Assembly (NCBI RefSeq): GCF_029626025.1
Contig: NZ_JARUBF010000001.1
Location: 3,534,001-3,598,000 of the forward strand
Direction: 5' to 3'
From: Solwaraspora sp. WMMD406
GTDB lineage: Bacteria; Actinomycetota; Actinomycetes; Mycobacteriales; Micromonosporaceae
Length of the DNA: 64,000 nt
A program made the translations under genes and the position numbers. The notes beneath the pieces are model-generated. The model worked only from the letters and a program-made list of their open reading frames with translations, made no database searches and was not told where the DNA came from. Numbering within the stretch: the stretch's first letter is position 1; every line of letters starts with the position of its first letter. This document shows positions 45,902 through 54,690 of the stretch, piece after piece.

Positions 45902-47224
45902 GTGCGCCAGATGACCGCCGACGACCTGCTGGCCCGGCACCGGGCGGTCATGCCCGGCTGGATGCCGATCTACTACGCCGAACCCCTGGAGATCGTCGCC
46001 GGCTCCGGCAGACGGGTCACCGGTGCCGACGGGCGCAGCTACCTGGACTTCTTCGGCGGCGTGCTGACCAACATGATCGGCTACGACATCCCGGAGATCC
46101 GTGACGCGGTGCAGCGCCAGCTCGCCACCGGTGTCGTGCACACCTCCACGCTGTACCTGATCCGCCACCAGGTCGAGCTGGCCGAACGGATCGCCGCGCT
46201 GTCCGGCATCGTCGACGCCCGGGTCTTCTTCACCAACTCCGGCACCGAAGCCAACGAAGCGGCGCTGCTGGCCGCCACCAACTTCCGCCGGTCGCACCAG
46301 ATCCTCGCCGTCCGCAACAGCTACCACGGCCGCTCGTACGCCACGATGGGCATCACCGGGCACCGCAGCTGGTCGGCGAGCGCCCTCAACCCGCTGCAGG
46401 TCGCCTGGCTGCACTCGGGTGACCGGCTGCGCGGCCTGCTGGCCCGGCTCGGCCCCGACGCCCACCTCGACGCCGCCGTCGAAGACCTCCGCGAGATCCT
46501 CGCCACCCAGACCGCCGGCGACGTCGCCTGCCTGATCGCCGAGCCGATCCAGGGTGTCGGTGGCTTCGTGCACGGCCCCGACGGTCTGCTCGGCGCGTGG
46601 AAGAAGGTCCTCGACGAGTCCGGCATCCTGCTCATCTCCGACGAGGTGCAGACCGGCTGGGGGCGTACCGGCGAACACTTCTGGGGCTACCAGGCGCACG
46701 GCGTCGTGCCGGACCTGCTCACCTTCGCCAAGGGCATCGGCAACGGGTTCGCCCTGGCCGGTGTGGTCGGCCGCGCCGACGTCATGGACGCCGTACCGGC
46801 GATCTCGTTCTCCACGTTCGGCGGCAATCCGGTCAGCACCGCCGCCGGCGTCGCCGTCCTCGACTACCTGCGGGACCACGACCTGCAGGCCAACGCCGCC
46901 CGTACGGGCGAAGTGCTGCGCACCGGGCTGACCGAGGCCGCCGCCGCGCATCCGATCGTCGGCGAGGTACGCGGCAAGGGCCTGATGCTGGCCGTGGAGT
47001 TCGTCCGCCCCGGCACCCGCGACCCGGACCCGGCCGCGACCACCGCCGTGTTCGAGGCCTGCCGCGCCGGCGGTCTGCTGGTCGGCAAGGGCGGGTTGTA
47101 CGGCAACGTGCTGCGGATGGGTCCACCGTTGACCCTCACCGAGGACGAGGCCCGGGAAGGCCTGGCGATCCTGGTCGACGCGATCGCGTCGGTCTCAGCC
47201 ACCGTCGTCGGAGGTATGGCATGA
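45902..47224 (+). CDS. Class III PLP aminotransferase
   Basis: The 440-residue omega-aminotransferase moves an amino group from a beta/omega amine or from alanine to a keto acid. The motifs are FFTNSGTEANEAAL, ISDEVQTGWGRTG and the PLP Lys in LLTFAKGIGNGF. It resembles the alanine–glyoxylate/beta-alanine group (AGXT2-like). It overlaps mmsA by ATGA, so the likely substrates are beta-alanine or beta-aminoisobutyrate, whose semialdehyde goes to MmsA. GTG 45902 follows AGGGAG; GTG 45899 and ATG 45911 are alternatives. Confidence 0.87.
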   Translation: MRQMTADDLLARHRAVMPGWMPIYYAEPLEIVAGSGRRVTGADGRSYLDFFGGVLTNMIGYDIPEIRDAVQRQLATGVVHTSTLYLIRHQVELAERIAALSGIVDARVFFTNSGTEANEAALLAATNFRRSHQILAVRNSYHGRSYATMGITGHRSWSASALNPLQVAWLHSGDRLRGLLARLGPDAHLDAAVEDLREILATQTAGDVACLIAEPIQGVGGFVHGPDGLLGAWKKVLDESGILLISDEVQTGWGRTGEHFWGYQAHGVVPDLLTFAKGIGNGFALAGVVGRADVMDAVPAISFSTFGGNPVSTAAGVAVLDYLRDHDLQANAARTGEVLRTGLTEAAAAHPIVGEVRGKGLMLAVEFVRPGTRDPDPAATTAVFEACRAGGLLVGKGGLYGNVLRMGPPLTLTEDEAREGLAILVDAIASVSATVVGGMA

Positions 47225-48723
47225 ACCGGATCGCGCATTTCGTCGACGGTGTCCGTACCGCCATGGACGTCGGCGGCGATGGTCGGCACGGTGAGGTGTT
47301 CGACCCGGCGACCGGGCAGGTCGCCGCCACCGTCGGGTTCGCCTCCGCCGCGCAGGTCGACGAGGTCGTGCGGGTGGCGGCCCGGGCGGCCCGCGACTGG
47401 CGGGACGTGTCGCTGTCGCGGCGGGCCAGCGTGCTGTTCGCCTTTCGTGAGATCATCAACGCCCGGCGTGACGAACTCGCCGCCGTGATCACCGCCGAGC
47501 ACGGCAAGGTCCTCGCCGACGCCGCCGGCGAGGTGCAGCGCGGCCTAGAGGTCGTCGAGTACGCCTGCGGCATCCCGACGCTGCTCACCGGCGGCTTCAG
47601 CGAGAACGTCTCCACCGAGGTCGACTCGTACAGCCTGCGTCAGCCGCTCGGCGTGGTCGCGGTGATCTCGCCCTTCAACTTCCCGGCGATGGTGCCGCTG
47701 TGGTTCGTGCCGATCGCCGTCGCCTGCGGCAACGCCGTCGTGGTCAAACCGTCCGAGAAGGACCCGTCGGCGGCGGTGCTGCTCGCCGAATGGTTCGCCG
47801 AGGCCGGACTGCCGCCCGGGGTCTGCAACGTCGTGCACGGCGACCGCGAGGCCGTCGACGCACTGCTGGACCACCCAGGCGTACGCGCGGCGTCGTTCGT
47901 CGGCTCGACCCCGGTGGCCCGGCACGTCTACACCCGGGGCACCGCTGCCGGCAAACGTGTCCAGGCCCTCGGCGGGGCGAAGAACCACATGGTGGTGCTG
48001 CCCGACGCCGACCTCGACCTGGCCGCCGACGCGGCGGTCAACGCCGGCTTCGGCTCGGCGGGGGAGCGGTGTATGGCGATCTCCGCCCTGGTGGCGGTGG
48101 AGCCGGTCGGCGACGATCTGGTGGCCCGGATCGTCGAACGGCTCGGCCGGATCCGGACCGGTGACGGCCGTCGGCCCGGCTGCGACATGGGGCCGCTGAT
48201 CACCGCCGCGCACCGCGACCGGGTCGCCGGGTACGTGGCCGCCGGTGCCGCCGAGGGCGCGAAGATCGTGGTCGACGGTCGGGGCGTGCCGGTCGACGGG
48301 GACGAGCGCGGGTTCTGGCTCGGTCCGACCCTGTTGGACCAGGTGACCCCGCAGATGTCGGTCTATACCGACGAGATCTTCGGCCCGGTGCTGTCGGTGC
48401 TGCGGGTCGACTCCTACGACGCCGCGTTGGAGCTGGTCAACGCCAACTCCTACGGCAACGGTACGGCGATCTTCACCAACGACGGCGGTGCCGCCCGGCG
48501 CTTCCAGCACGAGGTGGAGGTCGGGATGGTCGGCATCAACGTGCCGATCCCGGTGCCGATGGCGTACTTCTCGTTCGGCGGCTGGAAGGCGTCGCTGTTC
48601 GGCGACAGCCATGCCCACGGCCGCGACGGGGTGCACTTCTTCACCCGCGGCAAGGTGGTGACCAGCCGCTGGCTCGACCCCCGCCACGGCGGCGTCAATC
48701 TCGGCTTTCCGACCCAAACCTGA
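47221..48723 (+). CDS. mmsA: CoA-acylating methylmalonate-semialdehyde dehydrogenase
   Basis: It oxidises malonate or methylmalonate semialdehyde to acetyl- or propionyl-CoA with NAD and CoA. The 500-residue protein has the MmsA form of the ALDH motifs: ISPFNFPAMVPLWF, FVGSTPVARHVY, the catalytic Cys in AGERCMAIS and SFGGWKASLFGD. It is coupled to the aminotransferase by a 4-base overlap. Together they would finish breakdown of beta-alanine, pyrimidine or valine products. GGAGGTATGGC precedes the ATG. Confidence 0.93.
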   Translation: MNRIAHFVDGVRTAMDVGGDGRHGEVFDPATGQVAATVGFASAAQVDEVVRVAARAARDWRDVSLSRRASVLFAFREIINARRDELAAVITAEHGKVLADAAGEVQRGLEVVEYACGIPTLLTGGFSENVSTEVDSYSLRQPLGVVAVISPFNFPAMVPLWFVPIAVACGNAVVVKPSEKDPSAAVLLAEWFAEAGLPPGVCNVVHGDREAVDALLDHPGVRAASFVGSTPVARHVYTRGTAAGKRVQALGGAKNHMVVLPDADLDLAADAAVNAGFGSAGERCMAISALVAVEPVGDDLVARIVERLGRIRTGDGRRPGCDMGPLITAAHRDRVAGYVAAGAAEGAKIVVDGRGVPVDGDERGFWLGPTLLDQVTPQMSVYTDEIFGPVLSVLRVDSYDAALELVNANSYGNGTAIFTNDGGAARRFQHEVEVGMVGINVPIPVPMAYFSFGGWKASLFGDSHAHGRDGVHFFTRGKVVTSRWLDPRHGGVNLGFPTQT

Positions 48724-48807
48724 GTATCGCCGGCGCGCCGTCGGATATGTCGGTATGCGGAATTCGGGGATGATGTGTCCGCCGGACGATGCATGCGATA
48801 TCCGGCG

Positions 48808-48855
48808 AACCGCACCGTTTGTCGACCGCACCGTTTGTCGACCGCACCGTTTGTC
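48808..48855. repeat. 16-bp unit in three perfect tandem copies
   Basis: ACCGCACCGTTTGTCG occurs at 48808-48823, 48824-48839 and 48840-48855. There are no spacers, so it is not a CRISPR. It could be an iteron-like protein site or slippage. Confidence 0.9.
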
Positions 48856-48904
48856 GATGGTGGCTGGATCGACAGTGGGCAGCCGGCGGGATTCCTGATC
48901 GACA

Positions 48905-48921
48905 CACATCGTATCGATGTG
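48905..48921. promoter_or_regulatory. 17-bp palindrome upstream of the LAL promoter
   Basis: CACATCG, TAT, CGATGTG form a perfect 7-3-7 palindrome ending 19 bases before the predicted -35 box. The size fits a dimeric repressor or activator site. Confidence 0.5.
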
Positions 48922-48940
48922 AATGCGCAAGGTTCCGTTC

Positions 48941-48968
48941 TTGACTGTGAAACCTGCTGCGCTAACAT
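48941..48968 (+). promoter_or_regulatory. Promoter of the LAL regulator gene
   Basis: TTGACT (48941-48946) and TAACAT (48963-48968) are 16 bases apart, close to the primary-sigma consensus. This gives a leader of ~140 bases before ATG 49117. Confidence 0.55.
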
Positions 48969-49116
48969 CGGGGCGGGCCAATTTTGATGGCACGATGTCA
49001 CTTGTGGACATGTAATCGATCGAGTGTCATCGACGCGTTCCGCCGATTGGGCCAAGTGGACGGGTAGGTATTCGGGTCCGGCGGTATCAGGTGTGTACCG
49101 GTCACGTGGGGACGGC

Positions 49117-52100
49117 ATGGCGTACATCGAGTACCACGAGGCGCTGGAAGCTCTGCGCGCCGGGCTCGCACGGGCCTCGGCCGGTCGAGGTGGCACGGTC
49201 CTCGTCGTCGGTGGTCTCGGAAGCGGAAAGAGCGCCCTGCTGCACGAGTTCTCCCAATGCGCCGCGATCGACGGCGCACGGGTCGTTCGCGCCTCGGGCG
49301 CCTCGCCCGAACGCTCACTTCCGCTGGGTGTCGTGGACCAGCTCGTACAGAGCGCGCAGCTGGGGGAGCCCGCAGACCAGCTGCTTCGGCTGATCGGCGG
49401 CTGCGACACCGGCCACGATCACCCCAAGGGCCACGATGTCGGCAGCGACTGTCGATGCGCCCGGACCTCCAGCGAACTCGCGAAGCTGCTCCTGCGCCCG
49501 GGTCCGGGACGGTCCACCAAGGATGGACCTGTTGTCGTTTGTGTCGACGACGCCGAGTTCACCGATCCCTGGTCGATGAGAGTGCTCGTCGCGGTCGACC
49601 GCCGACTCAGAAACGCCCACGCCATGCTGGTGCTCACGGTTCGAAGCCCAACCCAATTCGCGATCCCGTTCCTGGCCTCGGAGATGAGTCGTCCCCACCG
49701 CGAACGCATCGGGCTCGCGCCAATGTCGGTGGAGAGCGTGGAAAACCTGTTCGCCAAGGCTTTCGACGCGGACGTCGCCGCCCGGATCGCGTTGCCGTGT
49801 CATCGGCTCAGCGCCGGAAATCCGCTCCTGGTCAACGCGCTGCTCCGCGACCACCAGGAACGAGCGCTCCCGGCCCGGCCCGGTGCCGGCCATCCGAGGG
49901 TTCCACCCGACGAGAGCAGAGCGACCGCCCATCCAGATCCGGACCCGTACCAACCGATGGTGGCCGGACCCCATTACCGGCAGGCGGTCGTCGAAAGCGC
50001 CCACCGCTGGGAACGCCAACTCCTGGACTGCGTACGCGCGTTGGCCGTCCTCGACGAGCAGTGTCCGCCACCGACACTCGGCCGGCTCCTCGGCCTCGGC
50101 ACGGTCACGGCGGCGAGTCTGCTCCGGACCGCGACGACAGCCGGTCTGGTGATGAACGACCGCCTGCGGCATCCGGCCGCGATCGAGGCAATCCTGGCCG
50201 ACATGACGGCGCAGGAGCGCGCCGAACTGCACCGCCGAGTCGCCGAGTCGATGTTCCATCGGGGAGCGCCTGCCGTCGACGTCGCACACCACCTGCTCGC
50301 GGCGGACGGCAAGGGTACGCACTGGGTCGCACGGGTGCTGCGCGAAGCGGCCGAACACGCCCTGGCCGCAGAGGACCCGATGCACGCCGTCCGCTGCTTG
50401 GAACTGGCACTGGCCTGCGCAGGCGGAGCCGAGGACCGGCTCGCGGTGGCCAGCGTCCTGGTCCGGGCACTGGAACAGGTGAACCCGTCGGCGACCGCCG
50501 CCCACCTCGAACCGCTCTGGGCCGCCGCGCACCAGGGCGAATTCCGCGACCGCGATCTGCTGACGATGGCACGCCTCGCGCTCTGGCAGGGCGCCCACGA
50601 CCGGGTCGGGCAGGTACTCCGGGCCGCCACCGAGACGAACCGGCTGCTGGAGACCAAGACCGAGGCCGAGCTGCGCATCACGTACCAGTGGTTCCACGGT
50701 TCCCGACAGGACTGGCCGGCACGCACCCCGGACGAGTCGCACGATCCCTGGCCCGACCTGGCCCGGTCCCTGACGAGGGTCTGGCACGGTAGCGCGGCGA
50801 GCGCGGTCGTCGGTGCCCGGCAGCTACTGCAGAGCTACCGCCTCGGCGAAGTCGCGATCGAAGTCGTGGCGACCGCGCTGCTGGCGCTCGCCCACGGCGG
50901 CGAGCCCGACCAGGCGACGCTCCGGTGCGACCGGCTGATCGGTCAGGCAGAGCGACGCGCCGCGATCACCTGGGAGGCGCTGCTCCGAGTGGTACGGGCC
51001 GAGATCGCCCTGGTGCGCGGTGAGCCGGCGATCTCGGTCGCCCAGGTCGACGCGGCCCTGCACCGGCTGCCGGCCCCGCGCTGGGGGGTGCTGATCGCCT
51101 ATCCGCTGGCCACTCTCGTGATGGCGCACACCGCCCTCGGCTCGCACGAGACCGCCGCGCGGGTGCTGGCACAGCGGATCCCGGAGGCTGCCGACGACAC
51201 CGTGTGGGGTCTGCGCTACCGGTACGCGCGGGGACGTCTGAAACTGGCCACCGGCGCGGTCCTGGCAGCCGCCAACGACTTCCACACCTGTGGGCGGCTG
51301 ATGCGCAGGTGGGGGGTGGACGGCCCGGTGCTGGCCACCTGGCGGCTCGATCTGGCCGAGGCCCAGTTCCGCCTGGGCCGCTCCGACATCGCCCGCGACC
51401 TGATCCAGCAGCAACTCGCTCGCAGCGGCGGTGACTCGCGTATCCGAGGACTCGCGCTGCGGGTGCTCGCCACCGGCAGCGAACCGTGGCAGCGAATCGC
51501 ACTGCTCCGCGAGTCGATCGACCGCCTCCGGGCCGCCGGAGACCGACTCGGGCTCATCGCCGCGCTGACCGACCTCGCCCAGGCACACGAGCAGCTCGGC
51601 GACGGCGAGCAGGCCCGGACGACGGCCCGTCAGGCCGACCATGAGCGGCGGGCGGCCGCCGGAGCCAGCAGCGACCAGGAACGACGGGCCAGCAGCGACC
51701 AGGAACGACGGGCCAGCAGCGACCAGGAACGACGGGCCAGCAGCGACCAGGAACGACGGGCCGGTCGCGGGCTCACCGGCGACCACGGTGCGGAGCCGGC
51801 CGGGACACGGATGGATGTCGGCGGTCCCACGCCAGCCGCCGACACCGTCGTCGGCGCGCGACCGGCTGCCGAGGACGCGTCGGCCGATCCTTCGCCCGCA
51901 CCACTTTTGTCTGTGTTATCCGACTCCGAACGCCGGGTCGCCGAACTGGCCCGGTTCGGCTACCCGAACCGAGAGATCGCCTGCCGCCTGTTCATCACCG
52001 TCAGTACCGTCGAGCAGCATCTGACCAGGATCTACCGCAAGCTCAAAGTCAAGCGCAAGGCCGACCTGCGCGCCCTGCTCACCTCCACCAGCGCCCTGTC

Positions 52101-52119
52101 GCAGCCCACCGACAACTAG
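49117..52119 (+). CDS. Large LuxR-family (LAL) pathway regulator
   Basis: The 1000-residue ATP-binding transcription factor is of the type that switches on antibiotic clusters. The AAA domain (~10-330) has Walker A GGLGSGKS (~32-39) and Walker B VVVCVDDAEF. A helical repeat region follows, then a C-terminal LuxR helix-turn-helix (~936-992: LSDSERRVAELARFGYPNRE, STVEQHLTRIYRKLKVKRK). Residues ~850-881 are four copies of an eight-residue unit (ASSDQERR) from a 24-bp tandem repeat in the linker before the HTH. ATG 49117 gives the normal LAL N terminus. Confidence 0.92.
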   Translation: MAYIEYHEALEALRAGLARASAGRGGTVLVVGGLGSGKSALLHEFSQCAAIDGARVVRASGASPERSLPLGVVDQLVQSAQLGEPADQLLRLIGGCDTGHDHPKGHDVGSDCRCARTSSELAKLLLRPGPGRSTKDGPVVVCVDDAEFTDPWSMRVLVAVDRRLRNAHAMLVLTVRSPTQFAIPFLASEMSRPHRERIGLAPMSVESVENLFAKAFDADVAARIALPCHRLSAGNPLLVNALLRDHQERALPARPGAGHPRVPPDESRATAHPDPDPYQPMVAGPHYRQAVVESAHRWERQLLDCVRALAVLDEQCPPPTLGRLLGLGTVTAASLLRTATTAGLVMNDRLRHPAAIEAILADMTAQERAELHRRVAESMFHRGAPAVDVAHHLLAADGKGTHWVARVLREAAEHALAAEDPMHAVRCLELALACAGGAEDRLAVASVLVRALEQVNPSATAAHLEPLWAAAHQGEFRDRDLLTMARLALWQGAHDRVGQVLRAATETNRLLETKTEAELRITYQWFHGSRQDWPARTPDESHDPWPDLARSLTRVWHGSAASAVVGARQLLQSYRLGEVAIEVVATALLALAHGGEPDQATLRCDRLIGQAERRAAITWEALLRVVRAEIALVRGEPAISVAQVDAALHRLPAPRWGVLIAYPLATLVMAHTALGSHETAARVLAQRIPEAADDTVWGLRYRYARGRLKLATGAVLAAANDFHTCGRLMRRWGVDGPVLATWRLDLAEAQFRLGRSDIARDLIQQQLARSGGDSRIRGLALRVLATGSEPWQRIALLRESIDRLRAAGDRLGLIAALTDLAQAHEQLGDGEQARTTARQADHERRAAAGASSDQERRASSDQERRASSDQERRASSDQERRAGRGLTGDHGAEPAGTRMDVGGPTPAADTVVGARPAAEDASADPSPAPLLSVLSDSERRVAELARFGYPNREIACRLFITVSTVEQHLTRIYRKLKVKRKADLRALLTSTSALSQPTDN
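51664..51759. repeat. 24-bp unit, four in-frame tandem copies
   Basis: A unit containing CAGCGACCAGGAACGACGG repeats four times, perfectly, inside the LAL gene. It adds a charged flexible linker before the DNA-binding domain. Copy number is likely variable between strains. Confidence 0.95.
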
Positions 52120-52130
52120 GAGTGCCGTAC

Positions 52131-53357
52131 ATGCCCGCGATGTCGACCTGCCGCGTCTGCGCCGGTCCCGTGGAGGAGTTCTTCGACTTCGGGCGGCAAC
52201 CGCTGTCCGACGCCTTCCTGCCACCGGAACGGACGGAGGACGAGTTCTTTTATCGACTCGCCGTGGGCATCTGCCAGACCTGCACGATGGTACAGCTCAT
52301 GGAGGAGGTGCCACGCGAGCGGATGTTCCACGAGGACTACCCGTACATCTCCCGTGGATCGGCCGTCATGCGGTCGCACTTCGAGACGCTCGCGCGGCGC
52401 TTCCTCGCGGGCGAACTCCACCGGCCCGACCCCTTCATCGTCGAGATCGGTTGCAACGACGGGACGATGCTCGGCACCGTCGCCGACGCCGGGGTACGCC
52501 ACCTCGGGGTGGAACCGTCCGGCGGCGTGGCCGCCATGGCCGCACAGCGCGGGGTACGGGTCCGCACCGACTTCTTCGAGGCGTCGGTGGCCGCTGACAT
52601 CCTGGCCAACGACGGGCCGGCCGACGTCATCTACGCGGCCAACACCCTGTGTCACATCCCCTACATCGACTCCATCCTCAAGGGGGTACGGGAACTCCTC
52701 GCCCCGGACGGCGTCTTCGTGTTCGAGGACCCCTATTTCGCCGACATCGTCGAACGGGCCTCCTTCGACCAGATCTACGACGAACACTTCTTCCTGTTCG
52801 CCGGTGGCTCGGTGCAGGCGATGGCCGCCCGGCACGGGTTGGAACTGGTGGACGTCGAACGGCTTGCGGTACACGGCGGCGAGGTCCGCTACACGCTGGC
52901 CCGCCCGGGCACCCGTACGCCGTCGCCGGCCGTCGCCGACCTGCTGGCGGCGGAACGTCGGGAAGGCCTCACCGAGCCGGCCACGCTGCGGCGCTTCGGT
53001 ACGCGGGTCGAACGGATCCGCCAGCGGCTGACCGAGGTTCTCGACGACTGTCACGCCCGGGGCCAGCGGGTGGTCGGCTACGGCGCCACGGCCAAGAGCG
53101 CCACCGTGCTCAACTTCTGCGGGATCGGCCCGGACCGGATCGACTTCATCTGTGACACCACCCCCGCCAAGCAGGGGCGACTGACCCCGGGCTCGCACAT
53201 CCCGGTGCGCGGGCCGGAAGCCTTCGCCAGCCCCTACCCGCCGTACGCGCTGCTGTTCGCCTGGAACCACGCCGACGAGATCATGGCGAAGGAGACCGCC
53301 TTCCGGGCGGCGGGTGGGCAGTGGCTTCGGTACGTCCCCGAGGTTCACCTTGCCTGA
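52131..53357 (+). CDS. NDP-hexose C-3 methyltransferase (EvaC/TylC3-like)
   Basis: The enzyme adds a methyl group from SAM to C-3 of a 2,6-dideoxy-4-keto sugar nucleotide. The 408-residue protein has the N-terminal zinc domain (CRVCAGPVEEFFDFGRQPL, CQTCTMVQ), a Rossmann SAM domain (VEIGCNDGTML, NTLCHIPY) and the C-terminal C-methyltransferase domain (VVGYGATAKSATVLN). ATG 52131 has TAGGAG eight bases upstream. It starts 11 bases after the LAL stop. Its end overlaps the ketoreductase start by eight bases. Confidence 0.9.
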   Translation: MPAMSTCRVCAGPVEEFFDFGRQPLSDAFLPPERTEDEFFYRLAVGICQTCTMVQLMEEVPRERMFHEDYPYISRGSAVMRSHFETLARRFLAGELHRPDPFIVEIGCNDGTMLGTVADAGVRHLGVEPSGGVAAMAAQRGVRVRTDFFEASVAADILANDGPADVIYAANTLCHIPYIDSILKGVRELLAPDGVFVFEDPYFADIVERASFDQIYDEHFFLFAGGSVQAMAARHGLELVDVERLAVHGGEVRYTLARPGTRTPSPAVADLLAAERREGLTEPATLRRFGTRVERIRQRLTEVLDDCHARGQRVVGYGATAKSATVLNFCGIGPDRIDFICDTTPAKQGRLTPGSHIPVRGPEAFASPYPPYALLFAWNHADEIMAKETAFRAAGGQWLRYVPEVHLA

Positions 53358-54429
53358 CGGCGCACCGCCCACCCGTGACGCGCCGTCGGCCGGGTCCGGC
53401 GGTTCTCCGCCGGTCGGATCCGGCGGTTCTCCGCCGGTCGGATCCAACGGTTCTCCGCTGGTCGCGATCCTGGGCGCCGGTGGCTTCGTCGGCTCGGCCG
53501 TGTCCGCCCTGCTGAGCCGGCGGGACGTACGGTTGCGGCTGGTGTCCCGGCGCCTGCCCGCGTCGCCGCCCGGTCCGGCGCCGGTCGAACGTCTGGCGCG
53601 GGATCTGACCGACCCGCGTCAGGTACGCGAGGCCGTCGCCGGGGCCGACGCGGTGCTGCCGCTGGTGCTCTACGCCGGACGGGGCACGTGGCGGCTGACC
53701 GATGACGAGCCGGCCGCGCGAGAGGTCAACGTGGGGGTGGTACGGGGTGTGCTCGCCGCGCTGGCCGAGCCGCCCGCCCGGGGGACCCGGCCCGCGCCCG
53801 TCGTGGTCTTTCCGGGGTCCACGTCCCAGGTGGGCCCCGGTCCGGAGTGGATCGACGGCTCGGAGCCGGATCGGCCCGTCACCGGCTACGACCGACAGAA
53901 GCTCGCGGCGCAGCGGGCCGTGGAGGCGGCCACCGCCGAGGGTGTCGTGCGTGGCGTGACCCTGCGCCTGCCGACCGTCTTCGGGCCGGCGCGGGCACCG
54001 GAGGTGGTCGACCGTGGGGTGGTCAGCGCGATGATCCGGCGGGCGCTGGCCGGGCAACCGCTGACCGTCTGGGCGGACGGGGCGGTACGGCGCGATCTGC
54101 TGTTCGTCGACGATGTCGCCGAGGCGTTCGTCTTGGCGCTGGACCATCCGGACGCGCTGGCCGGCCGGCACTGGGTGCTCGGCAGCGGGCACGGGACCAC
54201 CCTGCGGGAGCTCTTCACCGCCGTCGCCGCCTTGGTCGGCGAGCGGACCGGGACGCCGCCGGTGCCGGTCGAGTCGGTACCGCCACCGGCGGGCGCCTCC
54301 GAGATGGACCTGCACAGCCTGGTGGTTGACGCGTCGGCCTACCGCGAGGTGACCGGCTGGCAGCCCCGCACCGCGCTGCCGGAGGCGTTGCGTCGCACCC
54401 TCGACCATCTGGTAGGCGGCACGCCATGA
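53350..54429 (+). CDS. NDP-hexose 4-ketoreductase (EvaE/TylC4-like)
   Basis: The NAD(P)H-dependent reductase acts on C-4 of the deoxysugar. The 359-residue extended SDR has GAGGFVGSAV, a Tyr/Lys dyad in GYDRQK and LRLPTVFGP. A TTG start with GAGG six bases upstream gives an overlap with the methyltransferase; GTG 53314 is an alternative. The N terminus before the Rossmann fold is unusually long (~35 residues) and consists of GGSPPVGS repeats from a 24-bp duplication (53398-53445 plus a partial copy). The stop lies in another duplication (54418-54463). Confidence 0.87.
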   Translation: MPDGAPPTRDAPSAGSGGSPPVGSGGSPPVGSNGSPLVAILGAGGFVGSAVSALLSRRDVRLRLVSRRLPASPPGPAPVERLARDLTDPRQVREAVAGADAVLPLVLYAGRGTWRLTDDEPAAREVNVGVVRGVLAALAEPPARGTRPAPVVVFPGSTSQVGPGPEWIDGSEPDRPVTGYDRQKLAAQRAVEAATAEGVVRGVTLRLPTVFGPARAPEVVDRGVVSAMIRRALAGQPLTVWADGAVRRDLLFVDDVAEAFVLALDHPDALAGRHWVLGSGHGTTLRELFTAVAALVGERTGTPPVPVESVPPPAGASEMDLHSLVVDASAYREVTGWQPRTALPEALRRTLDHLVGGTP

Positions 54430-54486
54430 CTCGTCCCTGCGGCACGCCATGACCCGTCCGCACGGCACCCTCGCCGGATCGGACAA

Positions 54487-54549
54487 CCCCTATCGTTGGT
54501 CATGTCGCCCCCTATCGCATTGACCTTCCACGTTGCGGTGAAGCATCCT
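54487..54549 (+). promoter_or_regulatory. Two direct CCCCTATCG words 22 bp apart before a -35 box
   Basis: CCCCTATCG occurs at 54487-54495 and 54509-54517, exactly two helix turns apart. TTGACC (54520-54525) and CATCCT (54544-54549) follow as a possible -35/-10 pair with 18-base spacing. Direct repeats at 11 or 22 bp are typical of SARP sites, and a SARP is encoded at 59364. The same word recurs at 58023. Confidence 0.55.
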
Positions 54550-54690
54550 GTCCCAGCGGTCACGGACGGTACGCGGAATTCGCACGGCAGGCGTTTGTCG
54601 GACGGTTCGATGAGAGCGCGGTGAATTCGACATCGGCGACGACATGATGCCGAGCACTGACGGACGGTGGCGATCAATGAGACGCGGATC

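Larger units (their letters stand above)
48724..49116. other. Intergenic boundary before the biosynthetic cluster
   Basis: 393 bases with no gene seen. It is less GC-rich than its flanks and holds a 16-bp triplicate, a palindrome and a good promoter, all listed separately. It separates core metabolism from the LAL regulator that opens the cluster. Confidence 0.6.

Noticed and set aside
48808-48855. Possible CRISPR array (three 16-bp repeats)
   Set aside because: The repeats are contiguous, too short and have no spacers. The same applies to 12339, 51664 and 60181.
49638-49648. tRNA T-loop-like GGTTCGAAGCC
   Set aside because: It lies inside the LAL gene and no cloverleaf or acceptor stem can be formed around it.
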